Assembly (NCBI RefSeq): GCF_038024065.1
Contig: NZ_CP150667.1
Span: 2,673,501-2,737,500, forward strand
DNA length: 64,000 nt
Direction of reading: 5' to 3'
From: Polaribacter sejongensis
Lineage (GTDB): Bacteria; Bacteroidota; Bacteroidia; Flavobacteriales; Flavobacteriaceae
Under the pieces are notes generated by a model. That model had not been told where the DNA came from. It made no database searches and saw nothing but the letters and a program-made list of their open reading frames with translations. Positions 27,058-37,154 of this stretch are shown piece by piece. The position numbers and the translations under genes are program-made. Each line of letters starts with the position of its first letter. The first letter of the stretch is position 1.

Positions 27058-27966
27058 TTACATTTTCTTATTCTTTGCTTGTTTTAAAGAAGTAATTACA
27101 ATACCAACTATCACTAAAAATGCTCCAAAAAACTGAAGCAACGTTAATCTTTCACCTAAGAAAAAAGACGCCAAAACAATAGTAGATATTGGCCCAACAC
27201 CAGCCACAATTGCAAAATTAGAAGAGCTAATCATTTTTATAGAAGCGCTTACCAAAAAAGAAGGAATTACGGTTGCAAAAACAGCTATTAAAAGTCCGAA
27301 ACCATATACTTGCCAAGGTAAATTAAACAAATCTGTTTCTCCCATAAAACTAAAGTGGATAAACACACAAAAACAAGAAACTAACATGGCGTACGCTGTA
27401 AATTTTACAACTCCGAATTTAGGAATTAGCCAACCACTTCCAACCAAATAAGAAGCATACGTTATAGCGCTTAAAAGCACAAAAAAGCCTCCTAAATAAA
27501 CGTTGTTTCCAGAAATATCTACTTCATCAGAAAATGCAATTACAATTCCTAAATAGGATAAAAAGATGGCTAAAGCTTGAAATTTAGTAATCGGTTGCTT
27601 AAAAAAAAGTCTATTTAATAAAATTACAATTGTTGGGTACACAAATAGAATAATACGTTCTAAACTCGCTTTAATATACGTTAAACCTTCAAAATCGAAA
27701 TAGCTTGCTAAATAATAACCAACCATACCAAAAAATACCACCCAATAATAATCACTTTTGGTAGTTTTGATCTCCTTATTTTTATTTCGATATAAATAGG
27801 CAATCACTACGTAAAACGGAAAAGAAAACAGCATTCTTAACAACAACATGGTAATTGCATCTACATTATAATTGTAAGCTAACTTAACCATTACCGCTTT
27901 AGAAGAAAAGAGCACAATGCCCAAAACACCTAAGAAAACACCCAACCAAAAGTTTTTTTTCATCAT
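27058..27966 (-). CDS. EamA-family (DMT superfamily) exporter
   Basis: A 302-residue inner-membrane protein with about ten helices arranged as two EamA repeats, for example LGIVLFSSKAVMVKL in the first and VAGVGPISTIVLASFFLGERLT near 250-271 in the second. Members export amino acids, nucleosides or other metabolites; the substrate cannot be inferred here. Zero-gap convergent with the preceding gene, so any termination must lie inside the coding sequences. Confidence 0.88.
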   Translation of the reverse strand: MMKKNFWLGVFLGVLGIVLFSSKAVMVKLAYNYNVDAITMLLLRMLFSFPFYVVIAYLYRNKNKEIKTTKSDYYWVVFFGMVGYYLASYFDFEGLTYIKASLERIILFVYPTIVILLNRLFFKQPITKFQALAIFLSYLGIVIAFSDEVDISGNNVYLGGFFVLLSAITYASYLVGSGWLIPKFGVVKFTAYAMLVSCFCVFIHFSFMGETDLFNLPWQVYGFGLLIAVFATVIPSFLVSASIKMISSSNFAIVAGVGPISTIVLASFFLGERLTLLQFFGAFLVIVGIVITSLKQAKNKKM

Positions 27967-28057
27967 AAAACGAATCTAAAACTTACGGTTTTAGAAAATT
28001 GTTTTAAAATTAAACGATTACGAAGTCTAACTAAAAAATTGAATTGAGAATTACAAG

Positions 28058-28078
28058 ATTCTGAAATAAATTCAGAAT
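28058..28078. repeat. Short dispersed hairpin near an REP-like tail
   Basis: ATTCTGAA (28058-28065) and TTCAGAAT (28071-28078), followed by GACAGAAAGTGTCA. It sits between two minus-strand genes and resembles common flavobacterial intergenic hairpins. Confidence 0.4.
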
Positions 28079-28089
28079 GACAGAAAGTG

Positions 28090-28449
28090 TCAAAAGTGAA
28101 GAAAAGCATCTTCTAAATGCTCAATTTTTGTTTTATTTTTTTGATGAATAATAGCAATGATATCAAACCGAACCTCCACGTCTAAATCTTTTGTTACCAC
28201 ATAATAATCGATTGCAGAAACTAATAATTTTATCTTTTTAGCTTTTACAGCATCTTGTGGTTCCTCAAAATAGTCTGAACTTCTTGTTTTAACCTCAACA
28301 GCTGCTAATACTTCTCCTTTTTGCGCAATAATATCTACTTCGGCTTTTAAATATCGGTAATTTGTTTCTAGAATTTTATAGTCGTTTTTTAACAAAAACG
28401 CAATGGCTAATTTTTCTCCTTTTTTACCAAGTTCATTGTGTTCTGCCAT
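28090..28449 (-). CDS. YraN-family (UPF0102) nuclease-like protein
   Basis: A 119-residue cytoplasmic protein with the restriction-endonuclease-like core: GKKGEKLAIAFLLKNDYKIL near 8-27, EVDIIAQ near 37 and the catalytic-type VEVKTRS near 52-58. The family is almost universal in bacteria, often next to rnhB or rsmI; its cellular role is not settled. Confidence 0.88.
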   Translation of the reverse strand: MAEHNELGKKGEKLAIAFLLKNDYKILETNYRYLKAEVDIIAQKGEVLAAVEVKTRSSDYFEEPQDAVKAKKIKLLVSAIDYYVVTKDLDVEVRFDIIAIIHQKNKTKIEHLEDAFLHF

Positions 28450-28542
28450 ATTATAAGTTTTCAGTTATAACTAACCTTGAATTATTGTTAAATGAAATTA
28501 CCAATGTGTTAATTTACACAATATTGATTACTTTTATAAACT

Positions 28543-28893
28543 ATGAGTGAAGAAACCTTGATTAAATATTTGGAATTTCTTAAAACGGAGTGCTTAAGGC
28601 ATTCTAATGATAAATTAGTCAATGAAAATGAAATTCAACTTTTTAAGCTTGAGGTAAATAAATTTATCTCTCTTTTTCAAAACTCAAAATTTGAACATAG
28701 TATAAAAGAAAAAGTACAAAATATTCACTTTGATTTTTCTATTCCGAAATATAAAGGAACTAACTTATTATCGTATATTATTGATGATAGCTGGACAAAT
28801 AGTAGACGAAGAGAAGAAATTATGTCTAAAAAATTTATAAGAATTTCCGAAGAAATAGGAAATTCAATCCTTGAAATAAAAGCTACTATCTAA
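28543..28893 (+). CDS. Hypothetical protein, 116 residues
   Basis: A soluble helical protein with no signal peptide or recognised domain. It starts MSEETLIKYLEFLKTEC; the C-terminal half has SWTNSRRREEIMSKKFI. Divergent from yraN and followed by a palindromic repeat at 28964-28996. It may belong to a small immunity- or toxin-related family, but nothing in the sequence proves this. Confidence 0.55.
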   Translation: MSEETLIKYLEFLKTECLRHSNDKLVNENEIQLFKLEVNKFISLFQNSKFEHSIKEKVQNIHFDFSIPKYKGTNLLSYIIDDSWTNSRRREEIMSKKFIRISEEIGNSILEIKATI

Positions 28894-28963
28894 ATTATTT
28901 AAAAAACTGAACATTTTTTAGCTTAAATCTTAGTAGATATGCTAATGTTTTGAATGACACAAA

Positions 28964-28996
28964 AAACCTCAAAGGTTTTAAAAACCTTTGAGGTTT
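28964..28996. repeat. Palindromic repeat (CCTCAAAGG type), possible terminator
   Basis: AAACCTCAAAGGTTTT (28964-28979) and AAAACCTTTGAGGTTT (28981-28996) form a 16-bp perfect stem with one loop base. The same design occurs at 62941-62973 and 63436-63468 with a slightly different arm. It lies between convergent genes and could also stop transcription. Confidence 0.7.
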
Positions 28997-29017
28997 ACTT
29001 TATAAAAACACTGTAGT

Positions 29018-30001
29018 TTATTTTTCAAAAACAACAGAACTCTGTCCAGAATCAACGGTTAACTGAATATTCCTTCCAAAAATTAAAGCTCTATTATCTG
29101 GTTCGTGTCCTGCAGGAAAATCAAACATTACCGGAAAATCATACTCTTTTACAACATCTAAAACAAGTTGTTCTATAGAGCTTCCCCATTTGGTAGAATT
29201 ATTCTTAATTCTAGAAATATCACCAATAATTAAACCCGCACAATTATCAAAATAACCAGCACGCTTTAAACTTTGCAACATTCTATCTATAGAATATTTA
29301 TACTCACCTATTTCTTCAATAAAAAGAATCTTTCCCTTTGTATCTGTCTGACTGTTGGACCCCAACATAGAGGATAATAATGCAAGGTTCCCTCCTACTA
29401 GTTGTCCCCTAACCACTCCTTTTTTATTGTAATTAGAAGAAGGAATCGTGTACTTTAATTGCTTACCAAAAATTGCTATTTTAAAACTAGCAACTGTTTC
29501 TATAATTGATTCTGGTTTCTCATCTACACTAGTGCCCATCATTGCATGCATCGTTTCTACGCCTAAATTATGAATATGACTATGAAAAGCCGTAATATCT
29601 GAATACCCAATAATCCATTTTGGTTGTTTTAAAAATGTAGTATAATCTAATTTATCTAAAACCCTCACAGAACCGTAACCTCCACGACCCGACCAAATTG
29701 CTTTAATATTTGGGTTGTCTAATGCTTTTTGAAAATCTTCTGCTCTTTCGTTATCTGTACCAGCAAAATGACTATTCTGATTAAAAATATGTTTCCCTAA
29801 AATTACTTTTAAACCCCAACTTTCTGCTAGTTTCTTAGCCCTTTGTATGGTTTCTGCCCTATTTTTTAAAATTCCGGCAGGTGCAAGAATTGCAATCGTA
29901 TCTCCAGGTTGTAAATAAGGTGGTGTAATTAATTTTTCTTGTGCATATATTGTTGAAAAAATCATAAAGAGTGCAAGTGTAAAAAGTGTTTTTTTAATCA
30001 A
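29018..30001 (-). CDS. LD-carboxypeptidase (peptidase S66), exported
   Basis: LD-carboxypeptidases remove the terminal D-Ala from tetrapeptide stems during murein recycling; the related MccF cleaves microcin C. The 327-residue product has the S66 signatures: the nucleophile in IIGYSD near 121-126, LVGGNLALLSSMLG near 202-215, FIEEIGEYKYSIDRML near 227-242 and GHEPDNRALI near 296. Unlike the typical cytoplasmic enzyme it has a clear signal peptide (residues 1-20, ending IYAQ), so it should act in the periplasm. Confidence 0.87.
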   Translation of the reverse strand: MIKKTLFTLALFMIFSTIYAQEKLITPPYLQPGDTIAILAPAGILKNRAETIQRAKKLAESWGLKVILGKHIFNQNSHFAGTDNERAEDFQKALDNPNIKAIWSGRGGYGSVRVLDKLDYTTFLKQPKWIIGYSDITAFHSHIHNLGVETMHAMMGTSVDEKPESIIETVASFKIAIFGKQLKYTIPSSNYNKKGVVRGQLVGGNLALLSSMLGSNSQTDTKGKILFIEEIGEYKYSIDRMLQSLKRAGYFDNCAGLIIGDISRIKNNSTKWGSSIEQLVLDVVKEYDFPVMFDFPAGHEPDNRALIFGRNIQLTVDSGQSSVVFEK

Positions 30002-30091
30002 AATATGTCTTATTTATGGGTTCTAATCTAGTAAAAATCTATTTCCTGTAAATGTATCAATTTTCAATGGTTTTTAAAAGTCTCTTTTTCG

Positions 30092-30099
30092 TACTTTTG
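30092..30099 (+). promoter_or_regulatory. Promoter -7 element for metG
   Basis: TACTTTTG matches TAnnTTTG exactly, 39 bp before the start codon. Confidence 0.5.
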
Positions 30100-30137
30100 C
30101 ACTTCAAAAATCAGTACATAATTAATACATAGAACAC

Positions 30138-32192
30138 ATGAGTGCTCCTAAAAGATATACAATTACAGCAGCTTTACCATATACAAACGGACCAATACAT
30201 ATTGGGCATTTAGCAGGTGTTTACGTTCCTGCAGATATTTATGCACGTTATTTACGTTTAACGGGTAATGATGTTGCCTATATTTCTGGTTCTGATGAAC
30301 ATGGTGCCGCCATACCAATGAGAGCAAAAAAAGAAGGTGTTTCTCCGCAGGTGATTATCGATAAATATCACGGAATTATCAAAAAATCTTTTGAAGATTT
30401 TGGAATTTCTTTTGATAACTATTCAAGAACTTCAGCAGAAATTCATCATAAGACTGCCTCAGAGTTTTTTACAAAGATGTATAATGATGGTGAGTTTATA
30501 GAAGAAACCTCTGAGCAATTGTATGATGCAGAAGCAAATCAGTTTTTAGCAGATAGATTTGTTGTTGGAACGTGCCCTAAATGTGGTTTCGAAGAAAGTT
30601 ACGGAGATCAATGTGAAAGCTGTGGAACTTCTCATAACGCAACAGATTTAATCAACCCAAAATCTGCAATTACTGGTAATACACCTACTTTAAAAGAAAC
30701 AAAACACTGGTTTTTACCTTTAGATAAACACGAAGCTTTTTTACGCGAATGGGTTTTAGAAGGACATAAAAAAGATTGGAAACCTAATGTTTACGGACAA
30801 GTAAAAAGTTGGGTAGAAGATGGCTTAAGACCAAGAGCCGTAACCAGAGATTTAGATTGGGGAATTCCTGTACCTGTAAAAGGCGGAGAAGGAAAAGTTT
30901 TATATGTTTGGTTTGATGCACCTATTGGTTACATTTCTTCTACCAAAGAATGGGCTGCAAGAGAAGGAAAAAACTGGGAAGACTATTGGAAAAAAGACGA
31001 TACGAAACTGGTTCATTTTATAGGAAAAGACAATATTGTTTTTCACTGTATTATTTTCCCTGCGATGTTAAAAGCACACGGAGATTATATTTTACCAGAC
31101 AATGTACCTGCAAATGAGTTTTTAAATTTAGAAGGAAATAAATTATCGACTTCTAAAAACTGGGCAGTTTGGTTGCATGAGTATTTAGAAGAATTTCCAA
31201 ATCAGCAAGATGTTTTACGTTATACTTTAACGGCAAACGCACCAGAAAGCAAAGACAACGATTTTACTTGGAAAGATTTTCAGGCAAAAAACAACAACGA
31301 ATTAGTAGCCATTTTTGGTAACTTTATTAATAGAGTTGTCGTTTTAACAAACAAATATTACGAAGGTATTGTACCTGCTGCAAATGATTTTACAGAAGTA
31401 GATGAAGATGTTTTAGCTGCTGTAAAAGAGTTTCCGAATATTATTGGTAAATCTATAGAAAGATACCGTTTTAGAGAAGCAAGCCAAGAATTAATGAACT
31501 TAGCAAGACTTGGTAACAAGTATTTAGCTGATGAAGAGCCTTGGAAAGTGATAAAAGTAGATGCAGAACGTGTACAAACAATTATGTATGTTGCCTTGCA
31601 AATTTCTGCAGCTTTAGCAGTAGTTTCTAAACCTTTTTTACCTTTTACTTCAGATAAATTAAAAGGGATTCTTAACCTTGATGAAACGTTGTCTTGGGAA
31701 GATATTACTGAAAAGGACGTTTTATTACCTGCAGCGCATCAAATAAATAAAGCTGAATTATTATTCTCTAAAATTGAAGATCAAACTATTGAAATTCAAT
31801 TAGAAAAATTAGCAGCTACAAAAATTGCCAACGAGCAAGAAAACAAAGTGGTAGAACCACAAAAAGAAACCATAGAGTTTGATGATTTTACCAAACTAGA
31901 TATTAGAATTGGTACTATTTTAGAAGCAGAAAAAGTGGCTAAAACTAAAAAGCTTTTAAAATTGAAAGTTGATGTTGGTATTGATACAAGAACCATTGTA
32001 TCTGGTATTGCAGAAAGCTTTTCTCCAGAAGATATTATTGGACAACAAGTATCTGTTTTGGTAAACTTAGCACCAAGAAAAATTAGAGGTGTAGAAAGCC
32101 AGGGAATGATTTTAATGACAGATACACCAGATGGTAAATTAGCTTTTGTAGAGCCTACAAAAGAAGTTAAAAACGGACAACAAGTAAGTTAA
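30138..32192 (+). CDS. metG: Methionine--tRNA ligase
   Basis: Charges tRNA-Met and initiator tRNA with methionine. The 684 residues hold the Rossmann catalytic core with PIHIGHLAG (about 19-27), a zinc knuckle CPKC...CESC (about 148-165), the KMSKS-equivalent NKLSTSK near 336-342, an anticodon-binding helical domain, and a C-terminal OB-fold (EMAP-type) tRNA-binding domain from about 577 to 684. Length and layout are those of the dimeric bacterial form. Monocistronic, with a terminator downstream. Confidence 0.97.
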   Translation: MSAPKRYTITAALPYTNGPIHIGHLAGVYVPADIYARYLRLTGNDVAYISGSDEHGAAIPMRAKKEGVSPQVIIDKYHGIIKKSFEDFGISFDNYSRTSAEIHHKTASEFFTKMYNDGEFIEETSEQLYDAEANQFLADRFVVGTCPKCGFEESYGDQCESCGTSHNATDLINPKSAITGNTPTLKETKHWFLPLDKHEAFLREWVLEGHKKDWKPNVYGQVKSWVEDGLRPRAVTRDLDWGIPVPVKGGEGKVLYVWFDAPIGYISSTKEWAAREGKNWEDYWKKDDTKLVHFIGKDNIVFHCIIFPAMLKAHGDYILPDNVPANEFLNLEGNKLSTSKNWAVWLHEYLEEFPNQQDVLRYTLTANAPESKDNDFTWKDFQAKNNNELVAIFGNFINRVVVLTNKYYEGIVPAANDFTEVDEDVLAAVKEFPNIIGKSIERYRFREASQELMNLARLGNKYLADEEPWKVIKVDAERVQTIMYVALQISAALAVVSKPFLPFTSDKLKGILNLDETLSWEDITEKDVLLPAAHQINKAELLFSKIEDQTIEIQLEKLAATKIANEQENKVVEPQKETIEFDDFTKLDIRIGTILEAEKVAKTKKLLKLKVDVGIDTRTIVSGIAESFSPEDIIGQQVSVLVNLAPRKIRGVESQGMILMTDTPDGKLAFVEPTKEVKNGQQVS

Positions 32193-32212
32193 TACAAACT
32201 TTTTATATTAGA

Positions 32213-32258
32213 ATCGTGTAATTTCTCCATTTGGTAGAAATTACATGATTTTATTTAT
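32213..32258 (+). terminator. Terminator after metG
   Basis: AATCGTGTAATTTCT (32213-32227) and AGAAATTACATGATT (32237-32251) pair with one mismatch, followed by TTATTTAT. The other 300 bp up to 32562 are AT-rich and show no gene, only a short palindrome TTCGTTTTAACGAA. Confidence 0.7.
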
Positions 32259-32562
32259 AAGTTAGAATTTTATTCTTAAATTACACTATGTAGTTTTACT
32301 TTTTATCGAGAATTACAAACGACTTAAAGAATATTGACTTCGTTTTAACGAATTAAAACAATATATATCAAGTAATTAAATAATTTAGCAACACGGTAAT
32401 ATAATCCCTATAAAATATTTAGAGAAGTAATTTGTTAGGAATCCCTAAATTTTTAACAAACTTAAGTTACTCTCCCTATGCTAAATCGCTAGAACATTCA
32501 TTTGTTTTTAGCGATTTTCATTTTACTCAAAAACTCTTTTTAGATTTAATACTGTTAGTACA

Positions 32563-34779
32563 TTAACCTAAAACACTGCTCTCTTTCAATTCGTTAATAA
32601 ATGGCTGCTTATAAATTCTTTTGCCTAATGCAGCATTAATTGCATTCGCAACGGCACCTCCTGCTGGTGGTAAACCTGGTTCTCCTAATCCTGTTGGAGA
32701 TAAATCATTTTCTACAAAATACACTTCTACTTTTGGTGTTTCTTGCATTCTAATTAAGCGATACGTATCAAAGTTTTTAGCATTTGGCTTTCCGTCCTTA
32801 AAAGAGAAATCTGCATACATGGCATGCCCTATTCCGTCTAAAACACCACCTTCTACTTGGTTTCTTGCTCCTGTTGGGTTTACTACAATACCACAATCTA
32901 CCGCAACAGTTACTTTTTTAACTACAGGAAAACCATCTTTTAATACAATATCGGCAATTTCTGCAACGTGCGTGTTGTGGCTATAATAAGCAGAAAAACC
33001 TTGATAAACTCCCTCTTCTGTTTTGCCCCAATTTCCTTTTTCTTTCACCAACTTAATAGTGTCTTCCATTCTTTGCCCAGAATATTCTATTTTATTATCT
33101 GTAGTTCCTTTTACGTTCTGTAATAAATCTAAACGCAATTGAATAGCATCTACATTTAATTCTGATGCTAATTCATCAAAGAAACTCTGTTCTGCAAACG
33201 CTAAAAAGTTAGTATAAGGTGCTCTCCAAGCTCCCGTTGTTATATTACTATTATAACTGCCCGTTTCTACTTTATAATTAGGGATACAGCCTGCAGGAAA
33301 AAAGTTAGGAATTAATCCGTACATATTTCCATTTACCGCAGCTTCTTTTAAATGATAACCTGTTACCACACCGTCTTTTAAAGCGGCTTTTATTCTATAT
33401 TTTACAGCAGGTTTGTAAACACCTGTTGTCATATCATCTTCTCTAGTAGAAACCAATTTTACTGGTTTTTTAATTGCATTAGATATCTCTGCAGCTTCAT
33501 ACACAAAATCGGCATACAATCTTCTACCAAAACCTCCACCCATTCTAGTCATTTCTAAAGAGATTTTATCGATATCAAAATCTAACAAATCTGCAACTAC
33601 ATTTGCAGCAAATTCTGGTGTTTGTACAGGACCTGCTAAATGTATTTTTTCTGATGTAACATCAGCATAAAAATTCATAGGTTCCATACAATTGTGTGGT
33701 AAAAAAGGCGAATGATATGTTTTTTCTATCACTTTATCTGCAGTTGCAAAAGCCTTTTTAATATTACCATCTTCTCTTCTTGTATCTAGGTTTTTTCCGT
33801 CTAAAATATCGGTTAAAACAGTATCATGGTTTTCTGTAGATTCTAAATTACTATCTTCTTTCCAAATTGCGGTAAGTGCTTTTTTACCTTTTATTGCTGC
33901 CCAAGTGCTTTCTGCAATAACCACTACTTTATCTGTTTTAGACATGGTAAATGTCCAGTTTTTCTTACCAGACGCAACATACTTTCTTATTTTATCACCT
34001 ATGGTAATAACATCAATTACACCTTTTACTTTTTTTGCTTCGGTAGCATCAAAACTTTCTAATATTTGCCCGAAAGCTGGTGGTCTTAAAACAGTTGCAA
34101 TCACCATTCCATCTGTTTTGTAATCCAATCCAAAAAGTGGTTTTCCTGTGATAATTTTATCAATATCTACATTTACAATTTCTTGACCAATAATGGTATA
34201 ATCCTTGGCTTCCTTTAATTTTACATTTTCCGGAACCTCTAATAATGCAGCTTCTTTAACAACATCTCCATAGCCTAATGTATCTCCATTGGCATTGGTT
34301 ATAACTCCTTTTGATGCTTTACATGTATTGGCATCTACATTCCATTTTGCAGCAGCAGCATTTACCAACATTTGTTTAGTGGTTGCTCCTGTTTGCCTTA
34401 AAGCATCCCAACCAAAGCGAATAGATTGACTTCCGCCAGCCAATTGTCTGGTAAAATTATTAGTGTCTAGGTTTCCTTGAGCTACGTTTACTTTACTCCA
34501 TTCGACATCTAATTCTTCTGCAATAAGCATAGGCATTGCTGTTTTTACACCTTGCCCTATTTCTGGGTTTGGCGAAAAAATAGTGACATAACCATCATCA
34601 GAAATTTTAATAAATGCATTAAAATCATTGAAGTTTAATTTTGTAATATCCACTGGCATTACTGCTTCTGGCTTACAAGCCGTTAATAAATTAAACCCAA
34701 TTAATAAACCACCACTTGCTAAAACTGATGCCTTTAAAAAGTTTCTTCTGCTAAAATTATTCTTTGATATAGATTCCAT
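32563..34779 (-). CDS. Molybdopterin-binding subunit of a Tat-exported aldehyde/isoquinoline oxidoreductase-type hydroxylase
   Basis: The large subunit (738 residues) of a xanthine dehydrogenase-superfamily enzyme of the IorB type, which oxidises aldehydes or N-heterocycles with molybdopterin cytosine dinucleotide. A twin-arginine signal SRRNFLKA lies at residues 10-17; the helix is followed by LLTACKP, which could be a lipobox. Molybdopterin and substrate-site motifs are visible: GGGFGRR near 414, GAWRAPYTN near 515 and GEPGLPPAGGAVANA near 697. It lies 20 bp after the gene for the iron-sulfur subunit. No FAD subunit is present, so electrons probably leave through a cytochrome. Confidence 0.87.
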   Translation of the reverse strand: MESISKNNFSRRNFLKASVLASGGLLIGFNLLTACKPEAVMPVDITKLNFNDFNAFIKISDDGYVTIFSPNPEIGQGVKTAMPMLIAEELDVEWSKVNVAQGNLDTNNFTRQLAGGSQSIRFGWDALRQTGATTKQMLVNAAAAKWNVDANTCKASKGVITNANGDTLGYGDVVKEAALLEVPENVKLKEAKDYTIIGQEIVNVDIDKIITGKPLFGLDYKTDGMVIATVLRPPAFGQILESFDATEAKKVKGVIDVITIGDKIRKYVASGKKNWTFTMSKTDKVVVIAESTWAAIKGKKALTAIWKEDSNLESTENHDTVLTDILDGKNLDTRREDGNIKKAFATADKVIEKTYHSPFLPHNCMEPMNFYADVTSEKIHLAGPVQTPEFAANVVADLLDFDIDKISLEMTRMGGGFGRRLYADFVYEAAEISNAIKKPVKLVSTREDDMTTGVYKPAVKYRIKAALKDGVVTGYHLKEAAVNGNMYGLIPNFFPAGCIPNYKVETGSYNSNITTGAWRAPYTNFLAFAEQSFFDELASELNVDAIQLRLDLLQNVKGTTDNKIEYSGQRMEDTIKLVKEKGNWGKTEEGVYQGFSAYYSHNTHVAEIADIVLKDGFPVVKKVTVAVDCGIVVNPTGARNQVEGGVLDGIGHAMYADFSFKDGKPNAKNFDTYRLIRMQETPKVEVYFVENDLSPTGLGEPGLPPAGGAVANAINAALGKRIYKQPFINELKESSVLG

Positions 34780-34799
34780 TTTGTGAAGTAGTTTTATGA

Positions 34800-35261
34800 T
34801 TAAGACATTTTATTTGCAGCAACTTTTACCGCTTTTTCAATTCTGTTATAAGAAGCACATCTACAAATATTACCATGCATGGCTTCTCTAATTTCTTCTT
34901 CTGAAGGATTTTTATTTTCTGATAAAAAAGCAGAAGCAGTCATTATTTGTCCCGCCTGGCAATATCCACATTGTGGCACATCAATCTCTTTCCAAGCTTC
35001 TTGTACTGGGTGTTTACCATCTGTAGACAACCCTTCTATGGTGGTAATTTTCACATCATCTAAAATAGAAACTTGCATTTGACAACTTCTTGTTGCAACG
35101 CCATCTATATGAACCGTACAAGCACCACATTGCGCAATTCCGCAACCAAACTTTGTACCTACTAAATTGAATTCATCTCTTAAAATCCATAACAATGGAG
35201 TGTCTGCATCTGCAGATACTTTACGCGCTGTTCCGTTAATATGAAGTGTATAATTTGGCAT
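34800..35261 (-). CDS. [2Fe-2S] subunit of the same hydroxylase
   Basis: A 153-residue protein with the two iron-sulfur cluster motifs of the family: the plant-ferredoxin-like GCGIAQCGACTVH near residues 39-51 and the second cluster in CGYCQAGQIM (about 97-106) plus GNICRCASY near 130. It carries electrons from the molybdenum site. It has no signal peptide of its own, so it is probably exported in complex with the Tat-signal large subunit. First gene of the pair. Confidence 0.9.
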   Translation of the reverse strand: MPNYTLHINGTARKVSADADTPLLWILRDEFNLVGTKFGCGIAQCGACTVHIDGVATRSCQMQVSILDDVKITTIEGLSTDGKHPVQEAWKEIDVPQCGYCQAGQIMTASAFLSENKNPSEEEIREAMHGNICRCASYNRIEKAVKVAANKMS

Positions 35262-35425
35262 AGAAAGTCGGTTTAAAATTAAAGTTGGAAGTTACAAAAA
35301 ATTGCTTTTGTTATTTTAACTGGAAGTTAAATGAATATATTTTGGGACTATCTTAACGAAAACAAAACATAAACCACTAAATAACAGCGAATTAATAATT
35401 TAAAAAACACTTTAAAACAAAAAAA

Positions 35426-35449
35426 AATCCACCCTAAAAAGGGTGGATT
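35426..35449 (-). terminator. Terminator after the 35495 gene
   Basis: AATCCACCCT and AGGGTGGATT form a stem; on the minus strand it is followed by a run of T. It ends the first minus-strand unit of the stress cluster. Confidence 0.8.
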
Positions 35450-35494
35450 CAACTTTTTCAAATCAATTTTACGCAGCTTTATCTTACTTTTTTT

Positions 35495-35941
35495 TTATTC
35501 CACATCTATAATTCGTTTTTGTTTTTCTTCTTTTTTTATCTTTTTTAAAACATCAAATAAATTTAGTTTTAACTCTCTATGTTCTTTTAAGTGATTTTTA
35601 AATAAAATAAGCAGTGTTTTATGCTCGTTCTTATAAGTTTCTTTTTGTTTATCACCCTCAGGTTCTATAACTTCTAGGTTATTTTCATGTTTTTGAACCA
35701 ATTGAATTAACGCATCATTGGTCTTTATAGAATTACTTAATTTCTCAATAATTTCTTTACTTTTATCATAAGATTGAAAATCGATTAATTGAAGCGTATT
35801 CCATTTTATTAAGTCTTCGAAAAAGAGATATTCATCATTTAAAAACTCTAATTCTAAACGCCATTCTTTAGAATCATTGTGCATTTCTTCTACACTTAAC
35901 CATTTTATATAACTTGTATTTACATGTTTAATTTTCATCAT
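35495..35941 (-). CDS. Hypothetical helical protein under the putative Crp-type regulator
   Basis: A 148-residue soluble protein, almost entirely helical and charged, with coiled-coil-like runs (for example KEIIEKLSNSIKTNDALIQ and a lysine/glutamate-rich C-terminus). It starts ATG 35941 or ATG 35938. No known domain recognised. Its promoter region has the palindrome TGATTAATATCA 29.5 bp from TAAATTAG, the same arrangement as at the universal stress and chaperone units nearby, so it is probably induced together with them. Confidence 0.65.
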   Translation of the reverse strand: MMKIKHVNTSYIKWLSVEEMHNDSKEWRLELEFLNDEYLFFEDLIKWNTLQLIDFQSYDKSKEIIEKLSNSIKTNDALIQLVQKHENNLEVIEPEGDKQKETYKNEHKTLLILFKNHLKEHRELKLNLFDVLKKIKKEEKQKRIIDVE

Positions 35942-35980
35942 AAATAGTATTAAATTCTACACTAAAAAACTTATCCACCC

Positions 35981-36024
35981 CTAATTTACTTAAAAAAACA
36001 AGCTTATAAAATGATTAATATCAT
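35981..36024 (-). promoter_or_regulatory. Crp/Fnr-type site and -7 element for the 35941 gene
   Basis: Palindrome core TGATTAATATCA (36012-36023, flanked by A and T) is centred 29.5 bp upstream of the first base of TAAATTAG (minus strand of 35981-35988; one mismatch to TAnnTTTG). The centre falls near -42 from the expected transcription start. Confidence 0.6.
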
Positions 36025-36029
36025 CTAAA

Positions 36030-36881
36030 TTAGTTTGCCTTTTCCCCTGAAGGAATTACTAAGAAAGGTACATTTAAATGAAAACCTATTTGACTAATTG
36101 TTGATTTAAAAAATAGATTTTCGAAAAAAGAATGCTTATTGTTTATCATCACTAACAGATTTATTCGCATTTTTAATTGAAATTCAGAAATAGCACCTGT
36201 TACACTTTGGTTGCTAACACTATAAAATAAATGGGAAACATTTTTTAAGATTTTATCTAACTTATGTTTATTTTCTATTTGATTTTTAGATAAATCATCG
36301 CCATAAGTAGTGTTTATTATATTTATTCTAGAACTATTAGAAAGGCCAATATCTACAATTAGTTTTACTTGTTTTTCATTAAAAGAAACTTCATAGTCCG
36401 AAGGAAATAATACTTCATTAGGAGCTTCAAAAGCATAATTACTTGGTATTGCTAACACGGGGCATTTTGCATTTTTAATGATATGTACGGTGTTAGAACC
36501 AAATAAAATTTCGGTTAAACCTGTTGCTCCTTTGGTTCCCATTACAATAAGATCCATTACATGTTTTTCATGCAACTCTTCTATCTCACTTGTTAGAGTG
36601 TTAAATGAAGCTATTTTACGATACGTATGGTTTGGGTTTTTAAATTGATTTTCAATTTTTTGTTGAAGTTTATCAAGTCCTTCCTCTGATGTGTTTTTTA
36701 CAACATCAACCAAATTAAAACCTTCAACACCTGGGTTCATATACTCTACATCATAAATCATTGGTGTATAAGTATTCATTATAAAGAAATTACATTTTTC
36801 GTCCTTAAATAATTGAATTGCATATTGAATTGCATTCCATGAATTATCTGAAAAATCTGTAGGTAAAAGTATATTTTTCAT
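36030..36881 (-). CDS. Universal stress protein, two-domain
   Basis: A 283-residue tandem UspA protein. The first domain (about 1-145) starts MKNILLPTDFSDNSWNAI and has the nucleotide-binding GTKGATGL...GSNT near 118-131; the second (about 150-283) is more divergent and lacks a clear Gly-rich loop. Usp proteins accumulate in growth arrest and energy stress. No TGAY-N4-RTCA site was found in its 273-bp upstream region, unlike its paralogue at 37938. Confidence 0.9.
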   Translation of the reverse strand: MKNILLPTDFSDNSWNAIQYAIQLFKDEKCNFFIMNTYTPMIYDVEYMNPGVEGFNLVDVVKNTSEEGLDKLQQKIENQFKNPNHTYRKIASFNTLTSEIEELHEKHVMDLIVMGTKGATGLTEILFGSNTVHIIKNAKCPVLAIPSNYAFEAPNEVLFPSDYEVSFNEKQVKLIVDIGLSNSSRINIINTTYGDDLSKNQIENKHKLDKILKNVSHLFYSVSNQSVTGAISEFQLKMRINLLVMINNKHSFFENLFFKSTISQIGFHLNVPFLVIPSGEKAN

Positions 36882-37086
36882 GATGTTTGTTTTTAATAAA
36901 TTCTAAATTATATTTCCTATTCCATAACCTCCTAGAAGAGATTTTTACCTATAAATTTATTTTATCTATATGGTTTTAAAATAGAATATGTTGCTTTTTA
37001 AGTATAAAATGAACCTCTAAATTTCTTAGATTCTCCTTTGTAAAGAGTTAAATATCTATCAGAAAGATAAAGCACATCTGTTGCAG

Positions 37087-37133
37087 AATTATTATCAGAC
37101 TAAAAAAAAGTCTTTATTAGCCTGATAATAATT
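37087..37133. promoter_or_regulatory. Double-stem structure after the hibernation factor gene
   Basis: AATTATTATCAG (37087-37098) pairs perfectly with CTGATAATAATT (37122-37133), and a smaller AGACT/AGTCT hairpin lies inside with an A-run loop. It follows the stop of the minus-strand hibernation factor gene; there is no clear T run after the outer stem, so its role as terminator is uncertain. The 273-bp gap has no other clear element. Confidence 0.4.
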
Positions 37134-37154
37134 TAACCGAGCATTTATCTGCAT

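Noticed and set aside
36882..37154. Crp-type site for the universal stress gene at 36030
   Set aside because: No TGAY-N4-RTCA was found; TGATAATAATTT is part of a longer stem and lacks the second half-site.
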